NCBI GenBank assembly: GCA_022729705.1
Contig: DZAX01000013.1
Span: forward strand, 1-59,894
DNA: 59,894 nt
Reading direction: 5' to 3'
Source of the DNA: Helicobacter cetorum
GTDB taxonomy: Bacteria > Campylobacterota > Campylobacteria > Campylobacterales > UBA6016
Position numbers and translations under genes: made by a program. Below the pieces are notes generated by a model. The model was not told the DNA's origin. It ran no database searches and was given only the letters and a program-made list of their open reading frames with translations. Positions 44,229 through 54,037 of this stretch are shown here, one piece after another (the stretch's first letter is position 1; each line of letters starts with the position of its first letter).

Positions 44229-45299
44229 TTACCCCAAAATAGAGCCAATAAAGCTTTTTATCCTCTCTTCTTGCGCGGACGTCGTATCATAAAGCCCGTC
44301 GCATTTTTTGTGATAAGGTGCGTTAAAGATAAATGAAAACGGAGCGCAAGGAGCGTTTGATTCCACTATCAATACTTTTTCTCCAAGAGGGCGTTGCTCT
44401 TTCATGTGGCATGGTCCCGCATAGACTATCACCGGAATATTTAGGCTATCGGCTATATATACGCCTGCGGTGTCGGAGGCTATAAAAAGGCTCATTTTTG
44501 AGATAGCTAGAGGCAAAAGATCCAAATGGAGCTCTCCTAGGTGCGAGACAATACGAGCGTTTTTAAGCTCCAATCCATCCATAAGACGTTCCAAAATCCT
44601 CTCTTCCAAATGAACGCCAAACACATGAATCTCGCACTTATACTCATCCAAAATTGCAAATAGTTTTTTCCACTCCTTGCCGCCAAGCTCTTTTATCTTG
44701 TTTCCAGCCGAGAGAGCTACGCCGACTTTTTGGATATTGTCGTCAAAGGATAGTTCAAGCGTCGGCTCGTTTTTGTATGCAATCGCTTTTTTATGGGTTG
44801 TTGTATGATCTAGTTTGTCGTCTATGAGTCTCAGATATGTGTCTATCGTCAAATCATCCTTTGTATGCGCACCGACCTTGTTGCAAAACTTCAAAAGAAG
44901 CTTGGCGGTTTGCCCCGTCTTATAGTGCGAAAACGTACTGATTTTTGTGTGTCCCATAATCGCCAAAAAGAGATTTAGATTGTTTGGAGTGGCGACGTAG
45001 ATAGTCTCATACCCTCTAAAAAAAATATCCACCCCAAGCGCAAGCCTTCCCGCAAGACTTCTTTTGTATGCGTCCAAAAGCCAGATGTGCTCTATTCTAG
45101 CGTCGTTTTTTGCAAGTTCGACGTTGACGCTCTCAATTACCACGTCGCAAGAGCCGAGAGCCTCAAACATTACCGTTGTATTGACGTAGTCGCCTATTTT
45201 TGCGCTCTGCACCACAAGGGAGCCTGATTTTGGCTGACGGACAAAAGATAGCGCGTACAAAAAAGGCTTAAACAAAAAAATAAGCAATAAATATATCAT
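44229..45299 (-). CDS. GT9-family glycosyltransferase (heptosyltransferase-like), 356 aa
   Basis: Opens with a hydrophobic segment and then SLVVQSAKIGDYVNTTVMFEAL, the acceptor-loop signature of the ADP-heptose:LPS heptosyltransferase family. The C-terminal half has VGVALSAGNKIKELGGKEWKKL and LFIASDTAGVYIADSLNIP for the nucleotide sugar. It probably builds LPS core or another surface glycan. Its ATG overlaps the stop of the upstream GT4 gene (TAATG). Confidence 0.85.
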   Translation of the reverse strand: MIYLLLIFLFKPFLYALSFVRQPKSGSLVVQSAKIGDYVNTTVMFEALGSCDVVIESVNVELAKNDARIEHIWLLDAYKRSLAGRLALGVDIFFRGYETIYVATPNNLNLFLAIMGHTKISTFSHYKTGQTAKLLLKFCNKVGAHTKDDLTIDTYLRLIDDKLDHTTTHKKAIAYKNEPTLELSFDDNIQKVGVALSAGNKIKELGGKEWKKLFAILDEYKCEIHVFGVHLEERILERLMDGLELKNARIVSHLGELHLDLLPLAISKMSLFIASDTAGVYIADSLNIPVIVYAGPCHMKEQRPLGEKVLIVESNAPCAPFSFIFNAPYHKKCDGLYDTTSAQEERIKSFIGSILG

Positions 45300-46387
45300 T
45301 ATAAGCTCCCATATAACTTTTGTATTTTTGAAGTCGTCTCTTTGATGTCAAACTCTTTTTGCGCTATGCGCCTAGACTCCGCACCTAGAGTTGTCGCATC
45401 TGATTTTATCAATTTTTTTATCGCAAGAGCCAAATCTTGCGGATTTTGCGGCTCAAACAAAAATCCGTTTACTCCCTCTCGCACCTGTTCGGGATTGCCT
45501 CCTGCGCGGCTTGCGAGTATCGGTTTTTCCATTGCCATCGCCTCTAGCACGGCACGCGACAAACCCTCCCAGTAGCTTGGAAGTATCAATGCCAGGCTTA
45601 CGCTTAGTATCTTTTTTACCTCTTTGCTTCGTCCGTAAAGGATGATTTTATCTTCAAGCTCCAATTCGGCGATTAGTTTTTTGAGCTCCGTCTCATAACT
45701 TTTGCTTTTTGTAGGGTCTACGCCGACAAGCAAAAGCCTTAGATTTTCAAATTCGCCCTCAACTATATGAAACCCCCTTACGAGGTCAAAAATCCCTTTT
45801 CTATGCTCCAAAGAGCTTACGCAGACAAGATATTCACAATCCGCATCAAGCCCAAGTGCGACGTAGTCTTCTTTGGTTGGTTCTATTGGCGCAAAGTCGT
45901 TTAAGTCTATTCCGTTGTGAATTGTCACAAGCTTTGCCTCAGAGGCGTAGCGGATATGCTCCGCCGTATCGTGGGAGACCGTCACTATCTTATTGGCTAT
46001 AAAATTTAAGTATTTCCCAAGACGCACGCATCTTTTTTCCTCCGGATTTTCTCTTACAAACCACGCCGTTTTTCTACCCATAAGTTTTGCTGCGATACCG
46101 GGATATTTGTAGTATGGCGTGAGGGTATTTAAGTGAACTATATCTATCTTCTCGCTTTTTATAAGCTTAATGTATGAATTTATCATCTTAAGCCCCAAAA
46201 ACCCTTTTTCGCTTATCACTCTCGCCTCAAACCCCTCCTCCCTCGCTCTCTCCACGATAGATCCATCTTCGCCAAAGCAGAGCAGGGGAGTAAAAAGAGT
46301 TTTATCGATATGTCTTGCGATATTAAGACACGAAATAGGCGAACCCCCAAGAGCAGCGCCGTGAGATATTAGCAGGATTTTTTTCAT
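45299..46387 (-). CDS. GT4-family glycosyltransferase, 362 aa
   Basis: N-terminal Rossmann domain with HGAALGGSPISCLNIARHI, VTIHNGIDLNDFAP at the domain junction and the donor block LILPSYWEGLSRAVLEAMAMEKP containing the EX7E motif. It is a retaining transferase, probably for surface polysaccharide. It forms an operon with the GT9 and cupin genes. Acceptor and sugar are unknown. Confidence 0.87.
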   Translation of the reverse strand: MKKILLISHGAALGGSPISCLNIARHIDKTLFTPLLCFGEDGSIVERAREEGFEARVISEKGFLGLKMINSYIKLIKSEKIDIVHLNTLTPYYKYPGIAAKLMGRKTAWFVRENPEEKRCVRLGKYLNFIANKIVTVSHDTAEHIRYASEAKLVTIHNGIDLNDFAPIEPTKEDYVALGLDADCEYLVCVSSLEHRKGIFDLVRGFHIVEGEFENLRLLLVGVDPTKSKSYETELKKLIAELELEDKIILYGRSKEVKKILSVSLALILPSYWEGLSRAVLEAMAMEKPILASRAGGNPEQVREGVNGFLFEPQNPQDLALAIKKLIKSDATTLGAESRRIAQKEFDIKETTSKIQKLYGSL

Positions 46388-46463
46388 ATTTTTAAACTTT
46401 TGGTTGATTTGCTTTTTTTGGTGAGAGATATACGCTGACGATAGAGATTATTTCGCAAAATAA

Positions 46464-46518
46464 GCCCTTGCCTTTTAAACAAGGGCAACAAATTTTAAGC
46501 TATAGTCGCCGAACTATA
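46464..46518. other. two hairpins in a 450-bp gap without a clear gene
   Basis: The gap 46388-46837 holds gcccttg/caagggc (46464-46486) and tatagt/actata (46501-46518). No convincing gene is present; AT-rich DNA follows up to the promoter at 46682. Confidence 0.4.
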
Positions 46519-46681
46519 ATCTCCCAAATTGCCAAGACAACATTCTAAAAAATCTTATTCCCTTTATCATCTGTTACTTTACGCTACATTTTCTTCTGAA
46601 TTACTATAATTATTATCATTTATTTTCAGACTATTATAATAAACATTATATGGTTCTTTTTTTATTTTTACCCCTCTTTTG

Positions 46682-46687
46682 TATAAT
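46682..46687 (+). promoter_or_regulatory. -10 box of the S4-trpD-tsaE-lptB-rpoN operon
   Basis: TATAAT in TTTTGTATAATC after a T-rich tract. It implies a 5' leader of about 145 nt before the GTG at 46838. Confidence 0.5.
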
Positions 46688-46837
46688 CAAATTTTACTCA
46701 CAAGGAATAAAACTTTCTAAAAAATTGTTTGTTTTTCTTGGGGGTTTTATAGAACCATCTGACAAAAACTATAAGCAATTTCTACTCCAATTAAAAAAAC
46801 TTTTGCTACTATATGCTAAAAGCGAAAAGTTTGAGCA

Positions 46838-47086
46838 GTGAGAATAGATAAATTTATAAATACAGTCAATATCGTCAAGCGAAGAAGTATAGCGTCTGAT
46901 ATGATAGAGCACGGCGTCGTATATCTAAACGGGATCGAGGTAAAAGCGTCAAAAGAGGTAAAAATCGGCGACGTGATAGAGATACGATACCTAGAGAGCG
47001 TCAAACGATACGAGGCTCTAAAAATACCTACCGCAAAAACAATCCCAAAAAGTGCGCAAGATGAATACATAAAGGAGCTCCCTTGA
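46838..47086 (+). CDS. S4-domain RNA-binding protein, 82 aa
   Basis: A single S4 domain: MRIDKFINTVNIVKRRSIAS, GVVYLNGIEVKASKEVKIGD, then EIRYLESVKRYEALKIPT. It matches the small S4 proteins of Campylobacterota related to Hsp15/RqcH partners, which bind rRNA or stalled ribosome RNA. The start is a GTG. It leads a six-gene plus-strand operon and overlaps trpD by four bases. Confidence 0.85.
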   Translation: MRIDKFINTVNIVKRRSIASDMIEHGVVYLNGIEVKASKEVKIGDVIEIRYLESVKRYEALKIPTAKTIPKSAQDEYIKELP

Positions 47087-48057
47087 GTTACGAAGCGGCG
47101 AAAAGCGCCTTTAACGCTCTGTTTGAGGGGCGCCTAAGCGAAGAAGAGGCAAAAAGCTTTTTGGTCTCAATGTATGAAAAAAATGAGAGCGAAGAGGAGA
47201 TAAGAGCGGCGGTTGAGGTAATGCGCAACTTTATGGTGAAATTTGAGACGCCGAGCGAAATACAAGAGCTTCTTTTTGACAACTGCGGCACGGGAGGCGA
47301 TAAAAGCGGAAGTTTCAATATCTCCACAACCGTTAGCTTTGTGCTCGCCTCCCTTGGTCTTTTTGTCGCAAAGCACGGCAATAGAAGCATAACAAGTAAA
47401 TCGGGAAGCGCGGATATGTTAGAGGCTTTAGGCGTAAAAATAGAGCTTGACACCCAAGGCGCAAAGCTTGCGGTACTGCTTGAAAGCGGTTTTGCTTTTT
47501 TGTTTGCGCCCACCTATCACCCCGCCTTAAAACATATTATGCCGATACGCAAAAGCTTGTCGCACCGCACCATCTTTAACCTTTTAGGTCCTCTATGCAA
47601 TCCGGCGGGCGTAAAAAGGCACCTTATCGGCGTGTATGACTACTCGCTAGCCACAAAGTGTGCAAAAGCGCTGATGGATACGGGCTCAAAAAGCGGCGTT
47701 ATCGTGTGCGGCGATGACGGTATGGACGAGGCTAGCGTATGCACGCCAAGCAGATATGCGATGTTTAGCGGCGAAACCATCACAGAGCGTGAGCTAAATC
47801 CAAAAAAACTCTATCCGAGAGAGGCGATTGCGGGCGGCGATGCGATACAAAACGCCGCAATTACACTCTCGATTCTAAAAAATGAAGCCGACGAGGCAAA
47901 AAGCGACGTGGTAAAACTTAATACCGCTTTAGCCCTCTTGGCTTTTGGCAGGGCAAGAGATATTCAAGACGGGCTTGAGATGGCGGATTATGCGTTAAAA
48001 AGTTCCAAAGCGTACGAGACGCTTAAAAAAGTTATATCCGTCTCCAATAAGGTTTAA
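47083..48057 (+). CDS. trpD: anthranilate phosphoribosyltransferase
   Basis: Transfers phosphoribose from PRPP to anthranilate. The 324-aa protein has the PRPP loop NCGTGGDKSGSFNISTT, KHGNRSITSKSGSADMLEAL and the HHTIFN-like HRTIFNLLGPLCNPAG. The start is a TTG overlapping the S4 gene. tsaE follows after three bases. Tryptophan genes are scattered over three operons in this window. Confidence 0.94.
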   Translation: MSYEAAKSAFNALFEGRLSEEEAKSFLVSMYEKNESEEEIRAAVEVMRNFMVKFETPSEIQELLFDNCGTGGDKSGSFNISTTVSFVLASLGLFVAKHGNRSITSKSGSADMLEALGVKIELDTQGAKLAVLLESGFAFLFAPTYHPALKHIMPIRKSLSHRTIFNLLGPLCNPAGVKRHLIGVYDYSLATKCAKALMDTGSKSGVIVCGDDGMDEASVCTPSRYAMFSGETITERELNPKKLYPREAIAGGDAIQNAAITLSILKNEADEAKSDVVKLNTALALLAFGRARDIQDGLEMADYALKSSKAYETLKKVISVSNKV

Positions 48058-48060
48058 ACA

Positions 48061-48486
48061 ATGAAAAAGGTGTTTGCGGCAAAAAATGAGGGCGAACTTC
48101 CAACTATTGCGGAGTATCTAAAGGAGTCGTTTCCAAATGGCGGCGTTTTTTTGCTTTATGGAGACCTCGGATATGGCAAAACCGCCCTTGTGCGCGCGTT
48201 TGCCGCTCTTTTTGATTTGCAAGACGAAGTTTCTTCGCCGACTTTTAGCATTATGAACGAGTATGGCGACAAGATATACCATTATGATTTTTACAATTTT
48301 GGCGCAAACTCTTTTTTTGAAAAAGCCCTGTTTGAGTATTTAGAGGGCAAACAGTGGCATTTTATGGAGTGGGCGGACGAAAGAGTAGAAAATTTTTTGA
48401 AAAGCGCTAAAATAAACTTTGTTCGCGTCAACATAACAAAAGAGGGTGAGAGCAGATTTTACGAGGTAAGCCCGTGCATAAACTAA
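48061..48486 (+). CDS. tsaE: tRNA threonylcarbamoyladenosine biosynthesis ATPase TsaE
   Basis: Supports the TsaB-TsaD complex that forms t6A37 in tRNAs. The 141-aa protein has the P-loop LLYGDLGYGKTALV, the block SSPTFSIMNEY with the conserved Thr, and HYDFYNF. The 3' end overlaps lptB by 13 bp. Essential in most bacteria. Confidence 0.95.
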   Translation: MKKVFAAKNEGELPTIAEYLKESFPNGGVFLLYGDLGYGKTALVRAFAALFDLQDEVSSPTFSIMNEYGDKIYHYDFYNFGANSFFEKALFEYLEGKQWHFMEWADERVENFLKSAKINFVRVNITKEGESRFYEVSPCIN

Positions 48487-49196
48487 AAGCCGTCAATATA
48501 AAAAAACATTTTAAAAAACATACAGCCCTAGGGGGCGTAAGCGTAAGCTTCTCATCTGGTGAAATAGTAAGCTTGCTCGGTCCAAACGGAGCGGGGAAAA
48601 CAACTCTTTTTTACGCCATCTGCGGACTTGTAGACATAGACGAGGGGGAAATATCGCTTGACGGCGTAGATATAACTAGCCTTGCCCTACATCAAAAAGC
48701 GCACATCGGAATCGCTTATCTACCGCAAGAGTCTAGTATTTTTAAAGACCTTAGTGTTGAAGACAATATAGAGCTCGCCTGTGAGCTGGTATATGACGAC
48801 GAAGATGCGATAATACAACATACCGATAGACTGCTTGAAGCGCTATCTATTGAGCCGATTCGCTCGCGACCGGCGTATGCCCTCTCGGGTGGGGAGAGAA
48901 GAAGAGTTGAGATTGCAAGAGCTTTGGCGGCTAGTCCAAAATTTTTGTTGCTTGACGAACCTTTTGCGGGCGTGGATCCTTTGGCGGTTAGCGAAATACA
49001 AAAAATTATGTTGGAGCTAAAAAACGAGGGGATCGGGATTATTATCACAGACCACAACTTTAGAGAAGCGCTAGAGGTGTCTGACCGCGTATATGTACTT
49101 GGAGGCGGGACGCTGCTTGCAGAGGGAGCTCCAAACGAAATTATGAGTAGCGAAATAGTCAAAAAACGCTATCTCGGAGATAAGAGCAAAGCATGA
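48474..49196 (+). CDS. lptB: LPS export ABC transporter ATP-binding protein
   Basis: ATPase of the LptB2FGC complex that extracts LPS from the inner membrane. The 240-aa protein has Walker A GPNGAGKTT, the Q-loop in LPQESSIF, signature LSGGERRRVE, Walker B FLLLDEPFAG and the switch His in ITDHNF. The start is a GTG inside tsaE. It lies directly before rpoN, as in many proteobacteria, and overlaps it by four bases. Confidence 0.95.
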   Translation: MHKLKAVNIKKHFKKHTALGGVSVSFSSGEIVSLLGPNGAGKTTLFYAICGLVDIDEGEISLDGVDITSLALHQKAHIGIAYLPQESSIFKDLSVEDNIELACELVYDDEDAIIQHTDRLLEALSIEPIRSRPAYALSGGERRRVEIARALAASPKFLLLDEPFAGVDPLAVSEIQKIMLELKNEGIGIIITDHNFREALEVSDRVYVLGGGTLLAEGAPNEIMSSEIVKKRYLGDKSKA

Positions 49197-50470
49197 AACA
49201 ACGAATAGTCGCAACCCAAAAAGGTAAGCTATCCAGTACTCTAAAAAATTGGCTTCCGCTTTTGCAAGCCGGATTGAGCGATTTGGGGGATAGACTAAAT
49301 GAAACCTTAGCCAACAACCCTTTTTGCGAGGTTAGGCAGGGACGCGACGAAGAGATAAAGCCCGACAAAGAAAAAGAGTACCACGAAGACGAACACTATC
49401 AAAGCTACGAACAATCCTCCAAAAAAGAGTTTAGAGAGGAGCTGGCGCTTAAAACAACCTCTCTTTTTGAAGATGTCAGAGAGCAGATAGACGCTCCACT
49501 CTTTCCTACGCAAAGAAGCCAACTAATTGCGATAAAAATAGCCGAACACTTAGATGAGGGCGGTTTTTTTGACGGCGATTATGAAGCTTTGGAGGTAGAA
49601 GCGGGGGCGTCAAAAGAGGAGATAGAAAAGATTAGAAAACGCTTTTCTTATCTCTCTCCTCCCGGTATAGGGGCTATTGACTTTGTGGAGAGCTATCTTT
49701 TTCAATTAGAAGACGCCGGATTGTCGGACTCTGTATATGAGCTTGCGACAATTGTTGTTAGAAACCTAGACGCCTACTCTGATTACGCCAAAAATCCCAA
49801 ATTTAAAGCGGCTATGAACGCCATAAAAAGACTAAAAAATCCTCCTGCAATAGAGTATTTAGAAAATTCCACAGAAGTTATTCCTGATATTTTCATCTTT
49901 GACGACGGCGAAAAACTAGAGGTAAAGCTAAACGACTCACACTATCCTGAAATCATCATAGAAGCTATGGACAACCTAGAAAAAGATGAGTTTGTCCGCC
50001 CAAAAATCAAAGAGGCAAAAGATCTTATAGACGCTCTTAATATGCGAAAGGCAACGCTTAACAAGCTAGGACTTATGATAGTGGAGTTTCAATACGACTA
50101 CTTCAAAGGCGGCGCAATACGACCAATGAAGCTTCAAAACATAGCGGATGAACTGGGGCTAAACGTATCGACTATCTCAAGAGCCATATCAAACAAATAT
50201 CTAGCCTCCAATAGAGGGGTTTGGCCAATCAAAAGCTTCTTTTCAACCGCTATCAGCGAGGAGACGTCGGCTGTAGCTATCAAAGACTATCTAAAAGAGC
50301 TGTTTGCAAACGAAAGTCGCAAAAAACCGCTCTCCGATGAAGCGGCGCTAAAATATGTGGAAGAGAAGTTTTCCGTAAAGCTAGAGCGTCGCACAATCAC
50401 AAAATACAGAATGGCTCTTGAGATTTCTAGCTCTTCTGAGCGCAAAAAGATGTATCAGATTAATATTTGA
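49193..50470 (+). CDS. rpoN: RNA polymerase sigma-54 factor
   Basis: Directs enhancer-dependent transcription, in Campylobacterota mainly flagellar genes. The 425-aa protein keeps region I near the N-terminus, the acidic region II (49,320-49,420), core-binding region III, the helix-turn-helix region (LQNIADELGLNVSTISRAIS) and the RpoN box RRTITKYRMAL near the C-terminus. It overlaps lptB. Its stop is one base before the trmN6 ATG. No flagellar genes lie in the window. Confidence 0.96.
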   Translation: MKQRIVATQKGKLSSTLKNWLPLLQAGLSDLGDRLNETLANNPFCEVRQGRDEEIKPDKEKEYHEDEHYQSYEQSSKKEFREELALKTTSLFEDVREQIDAPLFPTQRSQLIAIKIAEHLDEGGFFDGDYEALEVEAGASKEEIEKIRKRFSYLSPPGIGAIDFVESYLFQLEDAGLSDSVYELATIVVRNLDAYSDYAKNPKFKAAMNAIKRLKNPPAIEYLENSTEVIPDIFIFDDGEKLEVKLNDSHYPEIIIEAMDNLEKDEFVRPKIKEAKDLIDALNMRKATLNKLGLMIVEFQYDYFKGGAIRPMKLQNIADELGLNVSTISRAISNKYLASNRGVWPIKSFFSTAISEETSAVAIKDYLKELFANESRKKPLSDEAALKYVEEKFSVKLERRTITKYRMALEISSSSERKKMYQINI

Positions 50471-50471
50471 C

Positions 50472-51188
50472 ATGTACATATCACAATACAAAACAGGGTT
50501 TCGCTACACATCAGACACAATGTTTTTATGGAGTTTTGCGCTTGATTTTGTCAAAAAAGGGCGGCTTTTGGAGGTTGGCGGCGGTAGCGGAGCGCTGGGG
50601 CTTTTGCTCGCAAGAGAGAGAGCCTTAGAGCTTACTATCGTAGAAAAAGAGCCGCGAATGGCTCATCTTTGCTCTCTTAACGCAATAAATAACAATATAA
50701 GCGCAAAAGTGATTTGCGAGGAGTTTGCAAAGCATTCTGATATAGTTGCAAAAAATAGCGACGAGCGTTTTGACTATATAGTTTCAAACCCTCCCTTTTA
50801 CTCAACCTCTGCGCAAAAAAGCTCCAACGACTCTTTTTTGTCGTCTCGCTATTCGGACTCGTTGCCGCTTGAGTTGTTTTTGCAACAATCAAAAAAACTA
50901 CTGAAACCGCAGGGTGAAATCATATGTTGTTACGACGCTAAAGAGATTCAAGCCATAATCTCCGAGACCGCAAAACTAAAAAGTGCGGCTCTGTCTCATA
51001 TCAGATTTGTACACGCAAAAGCGGATAAGGCGGCAAAACTGGCTCTGTTTCGCATCAAAAACTCCAGCCGCATGCGAGCGGAAATACTGCCCCCTCTGAT
51101 TGTCATGAGAGACAACGACTACACGTCGCAGGCAAGAGAGATATTTCAAGCGGCAAACTGCAAAAGCGTAGATATTGAGGAGTATTAA
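50472..51188 (+). CDS. tRNA1(Val) adenine-N6 methyltransferase family protein
   Basis: The start at 50472 gives 238 aa beginning MYISQYKTGFRYTSDTMFL, as in TrmN6/YfiC-type enzymes. The SAM-binding motif is LLEVGGGSGALGLLL and the catalytic NPPF is in YIVSNPPFYS. It probably methylates adenosine in tRNA; the exact target is inferred. It is the last gene of the operon and converges with a sensor kinase gene 22 bp away. Confidence 0.88.
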   Translation: MYISQYKTGFRYTSDTMFLWSFALDFVKKGRLLEVGGGSGALGLLLARERALELTIVEKEPRMAHLCSLNAINNNISAKVICEEFAKHSDIVAKNSDERFDYIVSNPPFYSTSAQKSSNDSFLSSRYSDSLPLELFLQQSKKLLKPQGEIICCYDAKEIQAIISETAKLKSAALSHIRFVHAKADKAAKLALFRIKNSSRMRAEILPPLIVMRDNDYTSQAREIFQAANCKSVDIEEY

Positions 51189-51210
51189 TAGACTTCTTGG
51201 CCCAGCCTCT

Positions 51211-53931
51211 TCATCTAGGAGAGAGTGCACTTAGTGCGTCGTTAAACTTATATTTGCCCATAAAAACCTTTACTCTTTCAAAAACAGCGACGTCTTGTTT
51301 GCTTAACTCGGATCTCTCTAATTCATCCAAAATTGGCTGATAGTTTTTCGGTCTTTTGCTTTCTATCCCCTCTTTAAGCGCCGCAAACAGTTCGTCTCGC
51401 CTCTCTTTCGTTATACTCGTTTTTTCTACGGACTCGTTTTTTGTTTCAATGCCTAGGTGCTCTTTTATGTCTTCGACGACCACCATTAAATTTGCCTTTA
51501 TACCGTCCACCAAAGAGCGATCCATTCTCTCTTCAAGCTCTTTTGCCGACAGGCTTAGAGTTTCGGCGCCTATACTTGCCGCCAAACCTTTTATCGTATG
51601 AGCCGCTCTTTTTAGCTCCCCGTCCTCTAAGTCGTCTAATTTCAAATCATTATAATCTTCATAAAAATTATGAAGCATCTTAAGATATAGCTTTTTATTT
51701 CCGTTTAGTCGCGATAGTCCCAAATTTGCGTTTATAACGTCAAAGTCGGGCAACGCATGCTCATCAAAAACTTGCCTTATGTCTTGTTGCGGTAGAGCCT
51801 TCTCTTTTTTTGATATAAAAGCGAGAAGCATAGAATAAAGTTTGTCAACTTCTATAGGCTTATTTAGATGGGCGTCCATTCCCGCTTGTTTTGTTCGCTC
51901 GACGTCCTCTTTCATAGCGTTTGCCGTTAGGGCGACTATCGGGATTTTTTTATCCATATCACGGATTAGCTTTGTTGCCTCGTAGCCGTCCATGACGGGC
52001 ATTTGAATATCCATCAGTATTAGCTCGTAGCCGCCCTTGATATACTTTGTTAGCGCCTCTTGCCCGTTGTTTGCCACGTCGATATTTATACCGCTCTCTT
52101 CAAGCAACCCCAAAATAATCTCTTGGTTTGTAGTATTGTCCTCTACTAGCAAAATTTTTGAACCGGCTAGAGAGGTTATATCTTTTTTGGCTCCGCTCTC
52201 CTCTTTTTTTTGTTCCAGCGAGAAATTAACCTCGCCCAAAAACAGCCCCGCCAAAATATTGTACATAAGCGAGGGGTTAACCGGTTTTTGCAAAAACAAA
52301 TTTATTCCGACCCCTTTGGCAAGTTTTACGATACTCTCTTGTCTAAAGGTGCTTACCATAATTACGGTAGGCACGTTGCGGCATGTTTGTTTTATTTTTT
52401 TAGTAGTCTCTATGCCGTCTAGCTCGGGCATATTCCAGTCCATTAGTATAAAGTCATACTCATCGCAGCGCTTGCTAAGCTTCTCAACGGCTTGTTTTCC
52501 GCTTTGCGCCACATCTACAATAACGCCAAAGGAGTCAAGCATAGCGGATAATATCTCTTGCCACGTTTCGTTGTCGTCTACTACTAGAGCCTTTTTGCCC
52601 TCAAATTGACGATATACGCTGCTTTCCTTATCAAGCTCTTTTAACTCTATCTCAAAAATAAAACTGCTTCCGATCCCTTTTTTGCTCTCTACCCATATTT
52701 TGCCGCCCATAAGCTCGCAGAGCTGTTTTGAAATTGTAAGCCCAAGCCCTGTGCCTCCATATTTTCTAGTAGTGGAGCCGTCCGCTTGCGAAAAAGACCT
52801 AAAAAGCTTTGCAATCTCCTCTTCGGTAAGCCCTATTCCAGTATCGCGCACCTCAAGCCTTACCCTATCCTTTCCGGCTTTTTTAACATATACGCCAACC
52901 TCTCCTTTTTCGGTAAACTTTACGGCGTTTCCAACTAGGTTTATCAAAATTTGCGAAACCCTTAAAGGGTCGCCGTAAAAAGCCTTACTGACCCCTTCGC
53001 CATAACTTACCACAAGCTCTAGGTTTTTTTCGTGAGCTTTGAACTCTATGAGGTTTACAACGCTATCTATCGTTTTAAAAAGCTCAAACTCCACTTTATC
53101 GATAACAAGCTTTCCCGCCTCTATTTTTGAAAAGTCAAGTATATCGTTGATGATACCAAGTAGGGATTTTGCGGAGTTATCTATCTTTTGAATATAGTTT
53201 CTTTGTTTATCGGTAAGCTCTGTTTGAAGCGCTAGATGACTCATACCGATGATGCCGTTCATAGGGGTTCGTATTTCATGGCTCATATTTGCCAAAAACT
53301 CTGATTTTGCCCTTGTCGCCTCTTCGGCGCTTTGTTTGGCTATGGTTAGTTCAGATGCCTGCTCCTCAAGGGTTTCATTGAGCCTTGAGAGCTTAAGCTT
53401 TATCTCGTTATTTACTTTATCAAAATAGACGCTTAGCAGTGAAACCATAAAAGTTGCAATAATGCTTTGCCTAATTTTTAGGGGTGAGTGGACGGATTCT
53501 ACATAGCCATACTGTATAAAAAGCGCATATGCGCCGACAATAGACAACATAGTTCCGATGGCGATACTTCCATGCTTTGAGCCAAGCAGATAGATAGTCA
53601 CGACTGGCACGGAGATAATCCAAATATTTCCGGTCTGGGCAATCCCTCCGGTAAAAAATATGAGCAACGACGCAGACATTAAAGTCAAAACCGGAATAAT
53701 CGCGGAAGCTAATACTTTATTTGTTTTTTTAAAGTAATAAATATTGAAAAGCATTACAAACGAGAAAATAATCTCAAGCGCCCCCACTATTTTCTTTTCG
53801 GGGTCTAGAAAATTAACTACCCCAAAAATAATCATGAGGATAAATCCCAAAGTGGAAAAAAATATTATAAATTTTCTTTTTGATTCGTCAAAATAGCTAT
53901 AAGCCCGATCTACTTCCGTTTTGCCGCTCAT
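51211..53931 (-). CDS. membrane hybrid sensor histidine kinase with two receivers and HPt, 906 aa
   Basis: Six hydrophobic helices (residues 20-172) are followed by a HisKA domain with H218 in [11 protein letters not shown] and an HATPase with [10 protein letters not shown] and DTGIGL. Two receiver domains follow: about 445-565 ([18 protein letters not shown]) and about 595-715 ([20 protein letters not shown]). A C-terminal HPt domain has [18 protein letters not shown] full phosphorelay is thus encoded in one protein. There is no separate response regulator next to it. The input is unknown; the membrane helices resemble a short transmembrane sensor without a periplasmic domain. Confidence 0.93.
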   Translation of the reverse strand: MSGKTEVDRAYSYFDESKRKFIIFFSTLGFILMIIFGVVNFLDPEKKIVGALEIIFSFVMLFNIYYFKKTNKVLASAIIPVLTLMSASLLIFFTGGIAQTGNIWIISVPVVTIYLLGSKHGSIAIGTMLSIVGAYALFIQYGYVESVHSPLKIRQSIIATFMVSLLSVYFDKVNNEIKLKLSRLNETLEEQASELTIAKQSAEEATRAKSEFLANMSHEIRTPMNGIIGMSHLALQTELTDKQRNYIQKIDNSAKSLLGIINDILDFSKIEAGKLVIDKVEFELFKTIDSVVNLIEFKAHEKNLELVVSYGEGVSKAFYGDPLRVSQILINLVGNAVKFTEKGEVGVYVKKAGKDRVRLEVRDTGIGLTEEEIAKLFRSFSQADGSTTRKYGGTGLGLTISKQLCELMGGKIWVESKKGIGSSFIFEIELKELDKESSVYRQFEGKKALVVDDNETWQEILSAMLDSFGVIVDVAQSGKQAVEKLSKRCDEYDFILMDWNMPELDGIETTKKIKQTCRNVPTVIMVSTFRQESIVKLAKGVGINLFLQKPVNPSLMYNILAGLFLGEVNFSLEQKKEESGAKKDITSLAGSKILLVEDNTTNQEIILGLLEESGINIDVANNGQEALTKYIKGGYELILMDIQMPVMDGYEATKLIRDMDKKIPIVALTANAMKEDVERTKQAGMDAHLNKPIEVDKLYSMLLAFISKKEKALPQQDIRQVFDEHALPDFDVINANLGLSRLNGNKKLYLKMLHNFYEDYNDLKLDDLEDGELKRAAHTIKGLAASIGAETLSLSAKELEERMDRSLVDGIKANLMVVVEDIKEHLGIETKNESVEKTSITKERRDELFAALKEGIESKRPKNYQPILDELERSELSKQDVAVFERVKVFMGKYKFNDALSALSPR

Positions 53932-53984
53932 AAAATCTCCTTAGAGTTGGCTTTGCGTGTTCAAAGTGCGCAAGAAGCTCTATT

Positions 53985-54030
53985 ATTCTCCCGTAAACGC
54001 AGGCTTTGCTCACCTTGGCGTATAACATGA
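53985..54030 (+). repeat. short degenerate copy of the three-hairpin repeat (R8)
   Basis: Contains tctcccg, gcaggctttgctc and the tail gcgtataacatg, but lacks the middle hairpin. It lies between the sensor kinase gene and the FadL-type porin gene. Confidence 0.5.
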
Positions 54031-54037
54031 AACAAAA

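Noticed and set aside
46650-46841. 63-aa plus-strand frame with a hydrophobic N-terminus
   Set aside because: Its ATG lies upstream of the TATAAT at 46682, so the likely transcript starts inside it. No ribosome site is present. Kept only as a possible leader.
52037-52609. 190-aa plus-strand frame opposite the sensor kinase
   Set aside because: Ser/Phe-rich shadow of the receiver domains, no start signals and no recognisable domain.
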